DNA of 64,000 nt. Origin: Cavia porcellus. Lineage: Eukaryota > Chordata > Mammalia > Rodentia > Caviidae. A program made the position numbers and the translations under genes. The stretch is from contig NW_026947486.1 of the NCBI RefSeq assembly GCF_034190915.1, positions 22,685,001 through 22,749,000 on the forward strand, in the 5' to 3' direction. How positions within the stretch are numbered: the first letter of the stretch is position 1; each line of letters begins with the position of its first letter. Shown here in pieces: positions 11,272 through 21,182 of this stretch. The notes beneath the pieces were generated by a model. It was given only the letters and a program-made list of their open reading frames with translations. It made no database searches and was not told the DNA's origin.

Positions 11272-12175
11272 ATGACAAAACGAAAAAGCAATATGCAATC
11301 TCAAACATCTAGTCCAATAGGAGCAAGAATAAGAGACAATGAAATAGAGGACATTAAAAATCATAAATCAGAAATCTCTGAAAAGATAGCTAATGAAGTA
11401 AAGAAACAAATCCATGAGGCTATAGAGGAAATCAAATTAGAAATAATGTCTTGCATAAAGCCAGAAACAACAACTTTAGTAAACAAATTGCTCAACATAG
11501 CTAAAGAATAAATAGATTAAAAAAAAAAAACAGGAGCATGGGAAATTGACTGAAACATTGTGAACAGTGTAGGAAAAAAAAGCACAATTCATGAAACGAA
11601 TTCAAAGAGATATCCAAGAAAAAAAATCCATTGAAAGCTGGAAAAAACAATTTAATTGAAGCTGAGGGTAGAATTTCAGACCTTGAGGACAAGATTGCAG
11701 ATAGCGATCATGAAAGGGTAGAACTTATAAACAACAAAAAGCATGATATGACAATCCAGCAGCTTCAAGATGATGCCAAGAGAAACAATGTAAGACTAAT
11801 AGGCATCAGTGAAGATGCAGGAGACAACACAAAGGACATAACTATTCACAGAAGTAATAGAAGAAAATTGTCCAAACATGGGAAAAATATAATATACAAT
11901 TAAGGGAGGCATATAGAATGCCAAAGAGTCACAACCAACATAAATCTACAGTCAGACATATAATAATTAAGATGCTAGACATACAGAAAAAAGACAGAAT
12001 ACTAAAAGCACTTAGAGAAAAGATACAACTCATCTGTCAAGGAAAGCTTATTAGAGACACAGCAGACTTCTCAGCATAAACCTTCAGGTTAAGGTGAGCT
12101 TGGAGTAAAGTATTTCAGGCCCTAAAAGAAAACAACTTTCAACCCAGACTGATGCAAAACTTCCATTCAAATTTA
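11272..12175 (+). pseudogene. L1 ORF1 pseudogene, 5' part (interrupted at 12175)
   Basis: The start is placed at the ATG at 11272 (MTKRKSN...), not at 11254. The T-K-R-K type start matches the starts at 46203 and 62931. The first 80 codons are open (basic N terminus, then a heptad-rich, probably coiled-coil segment) and end at TAA 11509-11511. A later frame (11631-11903) carries the start of the RNA-binding domain (MTIQQLQDDAKRNNVRLIGI). ORF1 text runs to TTCCATTCAAATTTA, where the antisense half-L1 is inserted. It resumes at 16421. Confidence 0.85.
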
Positions 12176-13645
12176 TTTTTTTTTTAATTTAAAGAAAAAA
12201 AAGAGACAAAAAAGGTAGAAACAACACAGAATTTCAGAAAAATAAACAGTAAGAAATCACCAGTCGGTAAGTTACATACTGTCATCTTAGAAATAGTTGC
12301 TCAAGTTACAAAATTAAAGCATACAAAGTGATATTCAAACAATGACACTGCAAACAGTTCTGCTCAATGATCCAACAAGAACTTAGTAATATGGTTATCA
12401 GTCCTACACACTTGTTTTTTATCTTAAAGAGGGTAAGATTAAACATAACAAAACAGAACAAAGCAGTTTAAAAGGAAACAATTTAAAGAAATATAGATTT
12501 CAAAGCAAGTCCACTGGAGATCTTCACTGTCTATCTTATTTTCTCGAATTTTCTTCCAAATAGTTGTCCCCATCTTCACACACATTGAATATATATTGCA
12601 CATTATAGAACTAATCAGATCATTAAAGGATGAAGGCTTTTTAGGTTGTCAAGACCTGATTTTGAGCAAGTCAATAATGTCTACCATAATGTTTTTCAGT
12701 CTCTTCACACTAGCTTTCTTTATCTTTACATGCACTGAAATTGAACATAAGAGACTAGACTAATATCACTCTGAACAGTGAATGATAGTATTGCTAGATT
12801 TCATATCATAATGCTGCAGAATTAGTACTGTGTTTCTTAGTGTCTCTTCTTCAGAGCATCCATTCATTACATTGTGTATTATATAATGTGTTCCCGTAAA
12901 TAATTTAGAAATTCTTCCCATGTGTGAGTCTCTACATGTATATCTATCCTTTCTGTATTATAGGGAAAAACAGATCAAAACAAGACAACAAAATAAATTC
13001 CTAGAAAAACATGAAATGAAAAAGACATATAGGACCACAATATTAGGTGATCTACAGTAGTTACTATGGTTTCTCTTGTTATTTTCAATAGAATTGTCCA
13101 CATCATCAGGCATAATATAATTGAACATAACATTACATAGCTATTTTATTAAAAACACAACTTTGAAGATATTGCAGGACTTGAAAGCAGTTAATAATCA
13201 AAACCAGAATGGATATCTTTTACATCTTGTCATCTTCAGAGCAGTTGTCTCTATTCCCAGACTTGATACTATCAAGGATACCATATTAGAATGAAATCAG
13301 TCAAGGCTAAACAGCGATCTAACAAACCAGCTTGAAATAAGATCATTCCTAGTAAGACAATGTAAGTAATACAGGGTTTCAGAATAAGTTAATAGGAAAT
13401 TAAGGATAGTTACTGTGGTATAACCTGCTATTTTTGGGTTAGCTGTCTGTGCCCTCAAATCTAATATGAGTAGACAGGCCAGAACAAAATATAATCAAAC
13501 TAAACAGAGTGATGACTATTGTGCCTTTTAAATCTTGATACACTATTAACAATTACCTCTGCCTTCATTTTTCAGACAAGTCTTCCCTTTTCCCTTTCTC
13601 AGGGTGCTTTGTATATTTTGGGTCCCACTAGCTCTTTTAGTTTTT
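12176..13645 (-). other. 3'UTR of half-L1 copy A
   Basis: The reverse complement matches the 3'UTR of the L1 at 6099-9616 in order: its last 300 bases (12176-12480) and a block near 13376-13430 that pairs with about 8815-8870. The poly-T at 12176-12185 is the A tail. This shared 3' end is the expected handle for borrowed L1 reverse transcriptase. Confidence 0.75.
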
Positions 13646-13649
13646 AGAT

Positions 13650-14065
13650 TCAGAGGCCAGCCTGTTATCTATCTGAGTGTTGCTAAACCTTTTTACCCCT
13701 GAGCTTGAACTTGAGCTGTACTCCTTTACTTACTAAAGTCACAAGGTTTTCCTTCCTTCCAGCTGTGTAGTTCTACACTGCCCAAAAGTGTCATGCTTTC
13801 CAGTCTATCTGCAGCTGCTGGATGAGTTGTCCCTATTTCTCTCTGGTTTCCTGTCACATATAGCATTGTTTTCTCATCTTTGACTCACAGTTTATTAACC
13901 CTCTTTCAGGTTGAGTGTATCTCCTGTTCAGAGCATTTCGATGGATCCTGCCTCCTAATCTACTCTGCCTGTGTTTCTTTTTTTGTTAGTGTATCAGGGC
14001 TATCAATATTAAAGATTATAGCTTACTGTCTCTACCTCAATTCTGCTATGTTATTCTTCTGTCAT
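13650..14065 (-). pseudogene. ORF2 remnant of half-L1 copy A (start fused to end)
   Basis: The position of the ORF2 start codon is 14065-14063 (ATGACAGAAG on minus). About 235 nt of the endonuclease start follow, including the segment around ATCCATCGAAATGCTCTG that corresponds to the conserved D-P-S-x-C-C region. At about 13835-13822 the text jumps to the last 170 nt of ORF2 (GCAGATAGACTGGAAAGC... corresponding to the TEWIRKIW segment). Endonuclease catalytic residues, RT and the cysteine-rich block are gone. Stops show that it no longer codes. The same fusion is present in copy B at 47322-47720. Confidence 0.75.
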
Positions 14066-14184
14066 TATTTGTCCACTTTACTCCTTCATTCCACTGTCTG
14101 CCTCATTCACTGAGGCCTCTCTGTCACTGTTGCTGGAATTCTGGTATGTTTTCCTCTCTCTCTCTCTGGAATGTCCTTCAGTAT

Positions 14185-14862
14185 TTATTGTAGTGTTGGG
14201 TTGGTGGCTATGAACTCCCACAGTTCCTCCTTGCCTTGGAAATATCTTGCTTCTCCATTAATTTTGAGAGAGAGTTTTTCCAGGTGCATCAGTCTTGGTT
14301 GGAGGTTATTTTCTTTCAGAGCTTGGACTATTTCCCTCCTGGCTCTTCTCAATTTGAGAGTTTGTGTTGATAAGTCTGTCATTATTTTGATAATTTTTCC
14401 ATTGTAACTAATCTGCTTCTTTTCTCTGGCTGATTTTAATATTCTGTTCTTGTGGTGGATTTCTGGAATCTGGATTATTATATGTCTGGGTGTAGATCTG
14501 TTTAGGTTGTAGGTGGCTGGCGTTCTGTATGCCTCATTTATCTGGATATCATTTCTTTTTCCTATGCTTGGGAAATTTTCCTTAATTATATCTGTGAATA
14601 TTTTTTGTAGTTCATTTGTGGTTACCCCTGCTTCTTCGCTCATGTTTTTTATTCTTAAGTTATAAATCCTCTTGTCATCTTCTAGCCTTTGTATTGTTTC
14701 TTCCTGGTTCCTTGTTATTTTTAAGAGATCTTTTCTTTCATGATCACACACCATAAATCTCTCTTCAGGTTTCAAAAGGCTAACTTTAGTTTCTGTCAAG
14801 GCATTTTTCCAGCTTTCCATGGAGTTTTTAGTTTTCTGGTAATCTCTTTGGATCTGTTTCAT
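14185..14862 (-). CDS. ORF1 protein of half-L1 copy A (225 codons from internal ATG)
   Basis: The product is an L1 ORF1-type RNA-binding chaperone. The minus-strand frame is open from 14862 (MKQIQRDYQK) to the stop at 14185, and remains open upstream to about 15000. The rest of the N terminus (about 15000-15140) is in another frame, so one frameshift near 14980 separates it from a full ORF1 of about 320 residues. Visible parts are a charged, heptad-rich region and an RNA-recognition-like core (IYNLRIKNMSEEAG). A conserved block with R-T-P and RHIIIQIPEI follows, and the C-terminal domain has basic RRARREI and LSLKINGEARYF. It is the best preserved ORF1 in the window. The original start codon is uncertain because of an A/T homopolymer at 15149-15163. 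Confidence 0.85.
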   Translation of the reverse strand: MKQIQRDYQKTKNSMESWKNALTETKVSLLKPEERFMVCDHERKDLLKITRNQEETIQRLEDDKRIYNLRIKNMSEEAGVTTNELQKIFTDIIKENFPSIGKRNDIQINEAYRTPATYNLNRSTPRHIIIQIPEIHHKNRILKSAREKKQISYNGKIIKIMTDLSTQTLKLRRARREIVQALKENNLQPRLMHLEKLSLKINGEARYFQGKEELWEFIATNPTLQ

Positions 14863-15179
14863 ATATTCTATATTTTGTTTATGTTCTTCATGAAAGGTTT
14901 CTCTTCCTTTTCTGAGTTCCTCCGTTCTTCTATCTGTGTCCTCTTGTGAGGGGCTTATTGTTTCTTTAATTAATCTTTTATATCTTGCCTCACTTGGATC
15001 AGAAGCCCAGTTTTAAATTCATCTATGAGGTCATAAAGGTATTTCTTTATGTCCTCTGATGCTGTATCTAATATTGCATGATTAGTGCATTGTTTATCTT
15101 CTGTATTTATCTCTCTTGGGCTTATTTTTCCAGGGTCAGTGGCTGGAGGGTTTTTTTTTTTTTAATTTCTATCTCATGT

Positions 15180-16408
15180 CACGTTTCTGGTTTCTTTCAG
15201 ACAGGTGTATCCGGGTGGTCTCTGTCCCTCTCCATATTGCTTAGGGTCTTTCCAAGCATGCTGACTGGGGTTTTGCTGCCCTCCCAATTTGCTGTCATCT
15301 GAGGTATCTTAAACTCCCACCCAGGGCCTTAGGATGGTGCGATACACTCACCCTATGCCACCCAGTCCAGAGTTCAAGGTGCAGGCAGGCAGGCCCAATT
15401 CCCCAAAGCTGGTGGATCATGGTAGGAAACCGGAAAGTTCTGGTTCTGTACTTTTGATTATTGTCTGAAGAGGTGTTTTCAGAAGCAGCTTCTCTCACCT
15501 CTGTTCATGGCGGCAGCTCCATAGGGCTACAGTACCATGGGCCTGGCAGCAACAAAGACACACTCACCTGCCCGGGGACCTCTGGGGCACTCTGGCAGCA
15601 GGGACCTGCTCAGCCCTGGTGTTGTGGGCTCTGGTCTTCGCGTGAGTGGCAAGTGCGAAGGTGGTAATACATTCCAGCAGGTCCGTTCCCATGCCCATGA
15701 TGGTGCAATTCTCCTTTCTCCTCATGCCCTCCAGTATGCAGCCCAGATCCGGGGAGGTGGCAGAGGCAGTGGAGGCAGTGGTGGCGGTGGTGGTGGCAGC
15801 TCCGTGGGGCTCAGGTTGCGTGGGCCTGGCAGTGGTTAAGATACACTTGCCTGCCCAGGGACCTCAGGGGCTCTCGGGTGGTGGGGGCCTGCTTAGCGTT
15901 GGTGCCACACACTTGGGTCCTCATGCAAGCAGCAAGTGTGAAGGTGGCAATGCATCCCAGCAGGTCTGGTCCTGCACCCACAGCACCACAATGCACTCTC
16001 TTCATCCTGCCCTCCTGGAGGGGGCCCAGATCACGGATGCGATGGAGGCAGTGGTGGTGGCAGCAATGGTGGTGGGGGCGGTGGCAGCCGATGGGTGCAT
16101 GGTCGCTTCACTCCCCAGCCTCTGGTAGGCCCCTGGTGACAAAGTTAGAGGGGGAGGCTGGAGTCAGTGGCGCAGGGATGGCCTCTCTGGCCGATGGCCC
16201 AGAAGGTCTCAGGGCTTCACGGTGGCACAGCCAGTCAGGAGTGTGTGTTTGATTGGTTTTTCTCACCTTAGTTTCTCCTTGGGATGAGAGAATTTCTCTC
16301 CCTCTATTCGGAGCTCCCTATGTTGTACTATGTTGAGTTCTAAGTTGACTATCTCAGGGAGCCTCTGTAGCCAGCTGTTGTCTATCTGCCATCTTAGCTC
16401 TGCCCTTT
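15180..16408 (-). promoter_or_regulatory. Half-L1 5'UTR with two GC-rich monomers of about 285 bp and a YY1-like site
   Basis: GGCAGCTCC-type starts recur at 15512, 15795 and 16083 (spacing 283 and 288), giving two tandem monomers and the edge of a third. They are rich in GGCGGTGGTGG-type runs. At the 5' end the minus strand reads AAGATGGC (plus 16388-16395), the YY1 core that sits at the same place in human L1 and helps set the transcription start there. Long open frames across 15537-16252 on plus reflect GC bias. Confidence 0.7.
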
Positions 16409-16420
16409 CATTCAAATTTA

Positions 16421-16572
16421 ATGGAGAAACAAGATATGTCCATGACAAAGAACAACTAAAGAAATTCATGTCCACCAAACCAACCCTAGAAAGAGTGTTG
16501 AAAGACATGCTAGAGATAAAAATGACCACAATCTCCAGAACAAAAAAAGAAAGAAACCACCAGGCTGGATAA
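16421..16572 (+). pseudogene. L1 ORF1 pseudogene, 3' end, resumed after nested insertion
   Basis: After the right target-site duplication the host ORF1 continues: a frame with FKFNGETRYVHDKEQLKKFM followed by TKPTLERVLKDM, the standard ORF1 C terminus. It joins in sense to the text that stopped at 12175. About 50 bp later the ORF2 region begins. Confidence 0.85.
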
Positions 16573-16620
16573 GAAATTAAACAAGGGAGAAAAGTGGGAA
16601 ACCAACAATAGAAGCACAAC

Positions 16621-19600
16621 ATGGCAAAGACAAGCCAGTATATATCAGATATCCTTAAATGTAAATGGCCTCAATTCACCTGGCAAAAGAAAGAGGTTGA
16701 CAGAATGGATCAAGTAACAGGATTCCACAATATGCTGTGTACAAGAAACACATCTAACTCAAAAGGGAACTCATAGATTAAAAGCTAAAGGGTAGAAAAC
16801 AGTATTCCATGCAACAGGAACCCAGAAAAAAGCAGGGAGTGAACTTCAAACCTAAATGGATCCAAAGGCCACCACAAACTTGTAAGTAGAAACCTACAAG
16901 AGGAAGAATTAACAATTATAAATATATATGCACCAAATACAGGAGCACTTAACTATATAAGAAAAATACTAATGGACATAAAAACCAAATACCCAAGAAC
17001 ACAGTTGTAATAAGAGACCTTAACACCACACTGTCACAAAGACATAGATCAACTAGACAAAAAGTCAGCAAAGAAATAACAGAATTGAATCATACCTGTG
17101 AGCAACTGGACTTAGTAGATGTTTACAGAGTGTTCCACCCAACCACATCAGACTATACATTCTTCTCAGCTGCACATGGGACATTCTCCAAAATAGACAA
17201 TATATTAACTCGTAAAACATTGTTAAGTAAATACAAAGAGTGAAATTATCTCATGCATAATATCTGACCATAATGCACTAAAATTTGAAATCAATGGCAA
17301 AAAAGTGCAAAACCTACATAAATACATGGAAATTAAACAACAACCTTTGAACAACCAGTGGGTTACAGATGAAATTATAGTAGAAATAAAACAATACCTA
17401 CAATACAATGAAAATGCAGATACAACATACTACAACCTATGGGATGCAATGAAAGCAGTCCTAAAAGGGAAATATATAACAATAAATAGTCACATCAAGA
17501 AAATGAAATGAGCAAAAATAACCTAATGCTACATCTCAAGCTTCTAGAAAAGGAAGAGCAAGACAAACCCAAAGCTCATTGAAGAGAGGAAATTGTGAAG
17601 AATAGAGCAGAAATGAATGCAATTGAAACAAAAAAACACAAAGAATTAATAAATCAAGGAAACTGGTTCCTGTGAAAATAAAAAAAAAATTGATAAACCT
17701 CTAGCCAACCTTATCAAGAAGAATGAAAAGATCCAAATTCACTCAATAAGGACTGAAAAGGGGAAATTAATACAGATAACATGGAAATTCAAAAGATCAT
17801 GAATATCTACTTTGAAAATCTCTACCCACATAGAGTAGAAAACGCAGATTCCTAGAAAGGTATGAGCTGCCAAAGCGCAATCAAGAAGATATAACAATTA
17901 TGAATAACCCAATATCAGCTACTAAAATTGAAAATGTGATTAAATACTTACCAACAAAGAAAAACCCAGTTCCTGATGGATTCATGACTAAATTCTATAA
18001 GAAATTTAGAGAAGACTTAAACCCAATACTCTTTAAATTCTTCAATGAAATCAAAAGAGAAGCAGTCCTCACTAACTCATTCTTGGAGGCATGAATCACT
18101 CTAATATCAAAACCAGAGAAAGACCCAGCCAAAAAAGGGGAACTATAGACCAGTCTCACTAATGAACATTGATGCAAAGATTCTCAATAAGATATTGGCA
18201 AATAGAATGCCACAAATCATCAAGAAGATTATACATCACAACCAAGTGGGATTTATTCCAGGAATGCAGGGATGGTTCAGCATACACAAATCAATAAAAG
18301 TAATACACCATATCAACAGAGCCAAAAATAAAAATTAATAAACACAGAAAAGCTTTTGATAAAGTCCAACACCTGTTCATGATTTTAAAATAAACCTTAC
18401 AGAAACTCAGAATAGACGGTATGTACCTCGATCTCATTGGGGCCACTTATGACTAACCAACAGCCAACGTTACATTAAATGGACAAATACTGAAAGCGTT
18501 CACTTTAAAATCAGGAACAAGACAAGGATGTCCACTATTATCACTCCTTTTTAATAGTTCTGGAAACACTAACCAGAGAAATCAGACAAGAGAGAGAAAT
18601 AAAAGGAATTAAGATAGGAAAGGAAGAATTTAAATTATCACTATTTGCAGATGACATGATACTCTACATAAAAGCCACCAAAAATTTCATTAAAAGACTA
18701 CTAGAGGTAATAAACAAACACACCAGTGTAGCTGGATACAAAATCAACACTCAAAAATCAATAGCATTCTGTCAAACAAAGTAAAACTCACTCACTGAGA
18801 GAGAAATTATAGAAATATAGCCTTTCACAATAGCATCTAAAAAATGAGATACTTAGGAATCAACCTAAGAATGTAAAATATCTATATGCTGAAAATTATA
18901 CTACTCTTTAAAAGGCAGTTGAAGAGAATATTAGAAAATGGAAGGCTATTCCTTGCTCTTGGTTAGGAAGAACCAAAATTGTGAAAATAGCCATACTCCC
19001 AAAACTGTTATACAGATTCAATGCAATCTCAATCAAAATATCATTAACATATCTTACAGATCTAGAGAAAATATTCCTAAAATTCACTTGGAAATAAAAG
19101 AAACCTAGAATAGCAAAGGCAACTCTGGGCAACAAGGCAAGGCAGGAGGCATCTCAATTCCTGACTTGAAACTATACTACAAAGCCTCAGTAATAAAATC
19201 AACACAGTAATAAAACCATCATGGCAAAGAAATAGACCTGAGCATCAATGGAACAGATTAGAAGATACAAACACTACTACAGAGACACTCAGATACCTCA
19301 TATTTGCCAAAGGGGCTAAACGTTCACTGGAAAAAAAGACAAACTCTTTAATCAATGGTGTTGGAAAAATTGGCTTTCCCCATGCCGAAGACTGACAATA
19401 GACCCATGCCTATCACCATACACTTATCTAAAGTCAAAACAGATCAAGGATCTAAATATTAAAACAGAAACACTAAATGTTCTGGAGGACAAGGTAGGTA
19501 GAAATCTTGGAGACATAGGGGTAGGCAGAGAATTCTTGACTGAAACACAAACCACATGGGAAATACTTCAAAGCATCAACAACTGGGATCTCATATTACT

Positions 19601-20343
19601 AAAATGTTTCTACACTTTAAAAGAAATCATCAATAAAGTGAAAAGAAAACTCACAGAATGGGAAAGAATTTTACCCAACCATCCCTCAGAAAAAGGACTT
19701 ATATCCAGAACATACAAAGAAAAACATCAAACTCCCCAAATTCAAAACCCTCTCCAAAAATAGGCATCTGAGATAAGCATATAGTTCTCAGATGAAGATT
19801 AACAAATGGCAAATATATGAAGGAATGTTCACCATCACTGGTCATTTGAGAATTGCAAATTAAAACAGCATTGAGATTTCATCTCACCCTGGAAACAATG
19901 GCCACCATCAAGAAAACAACTAATAACAAATGTTGAGGATGCATGGAAAAAGGAACACTTCTCTACTCTTGGTGGGAGTGCAGACTGGTACAACCACTGT
20001 AGAAATCAGTATGGCGATTACTCAAAAAAACTACAATTGGAAGTTCCATTCAATTCAGCTATTCCCCTTCTGGGTATTTTCCCAGAAAATTGAAAAGATC
20101 GTGTCACAGTGATATATGTTCATAGCAGCACAATTTATGATAGCTAAATCTTGGAAACAACCAAAATGCCCATCAATCACAGAGTGGATGGAAATAAAAT
20201 GTGGTATTTTTATACAGTGGAATATTACTCATCTATAAAAAGGATGATTTTGAGGCCTTTATAGGAGACAACTTGAAAATATCCTCATAAGTGAAATACA
20301 CAAGACTCACATTAGTAAATATCACATTGTCTCTCTAGTATAA
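16621..20343 (+). pseudogene. L1 ORF2 pseudogene, near full length
   Basis: This is the endonuclease-RT gene of the L1 at 10545-20827. The start corresponds to ATGGCAAAGAC at 16621 and the stop to TAA at 20341-20343. Endonuclease text includes the TFFSAAHGTFSKID-type segment (about 17157-17200). RT text includes LPTKKNPVPDG (about 17950), [10 protein letters not shown] (about 18250) and FADDMILY (about 18645). The C-terminal cysteine-rich block (about 19930-19990) is altered: the second cysteine codon is followed by an early shift. Many frameshifts and stops limit open pieces to fewer than 80 codons. It is a useful full-length reference for the ORF2 deletion in the two half-L1 copies. Confidence 0.88.
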
Positions 20344-20827
20344 AAAATTAAATCTGACAGAGTAATGAGATCCAAAAAGTATAATAGCTATTGTATAAGT
20401 GAAAAGGAAGGAAAGTGCTCTAAAGGGTATAATGGTATGTATAATAGATGATCATCTGTTGTATCATTGAACAGAAGGATTTGCACTGTCAGTGTTTGGG
20501 TGTGTAGCCACGTTTTGTGCTTTAATTTTTTTTTTTTATTTTGGCAACTATTTTCCAGATGGCAATGTGTCATTACTAGAGATTTTATTATGTTAATTAT
20601 TTTTTTGGAATTCTGTATTGGTCTACCTTTTTTCTATTTTTTTAGTTTTCTTTCTTTTAAAAAAGGATAACAATATGTAATATAACAACCATTGTTAAAT
20701 TTCTTTCATTCTGTTTTGAAAGCATGGATTGTTATTATTTGGGGTTTGTGGCTGTTTGTCCATTTTGCTTTCTGTTTTTCTTTTCTGACTTCTTTTTTTT
20801 AAAATAAAAAATTAATAATAAAAGAAA
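20344..20827 (+). other. L1 3'UTR, short form, with A-rich end
   Basis: T-rich, non-coding, about 480 bp, ending in AAAATAAAAAATTAATAATAAAAG just before the right TSD. It is less than half the length of the 3'UTR at 8446-9616, which suggests a different L1 subfamily or internal deletion. Confidence 0.7.
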
Positions 20828-20841
20828 AAAGACATCAAAAA

Positions 20842-21180
20842 ACCGCTTCAAATAAATAGTGGCAGTGAACCTCTTAAACATGGATAAAGAATTTGAAATA
20901 CAAATAAATAAACATGGAGCTCCAAAAATCATTACCAAAATAAATTGACATCAAGGCTTTTGATAAACAAGTTTCAAGACATTCAATACAAGAACCAAAG
21001 CAGCTACACAAATTTACCTATGAAGGAAAGCCCATGAGAATCACACCAGATTTCTCAACATAAATGCTGAAATGAGAGCTTGGTGTGTGGTAATTCAAGC
21101 ACTAAAAGAAAACAAGGTTCAACTCAGATTGATATACCTTGTAAAACTGTCCTTCAAAAATGGAAGAAGGTTCCTGTTTA
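20842..21180 (+). pseudogene. Old L1 ORF1, C-terminal part, resumed after the L1 insertion
   Basis: The text continues the ORF1 broken at 10530: a segment parallel to 46760-46800 (CTTAAACATGGATAAAGAATT), then a basic AAAGCCCATGAGAATCACACC stretch, then the ALKENK...QPRLIYL-type end (about 21095-21140). The frame is broken. At 21180 it meets antisense ORF2 text abruptly. Confidence 0.7.
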
Positions 21181-21182
21181 CA

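Larger units (their letters stand above)
12176..16408 (-). mobile_element. Half-L1 (HAL1-like) non-autonomous element, copy A, full length
   Basis: It is nested inside the ORF1 of the L1 at 10545-20827 and flanked by CATTCAAATTTA (12164-12175 and 16409-16420). On the minus strand the order is 5'UTR (16408-about 15180), ORF1 (about 15140-14185), a short ORF2 remnant (14065-about 13650) and a long 3'UTR (about 13645-12176) ending in an A-rich tail (T-rich on plus). The 5' end carries GCTAAGATGGCAGA, like the YY1-bearing start of mammalian L1s, so it appears complete. It has no reverse transcriptase domain at all. This is the arrangement called half-L1 (HAL1). It must have been moved by the ORF2 protein of another L1, whose 3' end it shares. 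Confidence 0.88.
10545..20827 (+). mobile_element. Near-complete sense L1, split by a nested element
   Basis: A target-site duplication AAAGACATCAAAAA flanks it (10531-10544 and 20828-20841). Without the nested 4.2-kb element it is about 6 kb: 5'UTR with tandem repeats (10545-11271), ORF1 (11272-12175 plus 16421-16572), ORF2 (16621-20343) and 3'UTR with A-rich end (20344-20827). Both ORFs carry several frameshifts and stops, so it is inactive. Confidence 0.9.

Noticed and set aside
15537..16252. Open frames of 100-160 codons, Gly- and Val-rich
   Set aside because: They lie in the GC-rich promoter monomers of the half-L1, on the strand opposite to its ORF1; no domain is visible.
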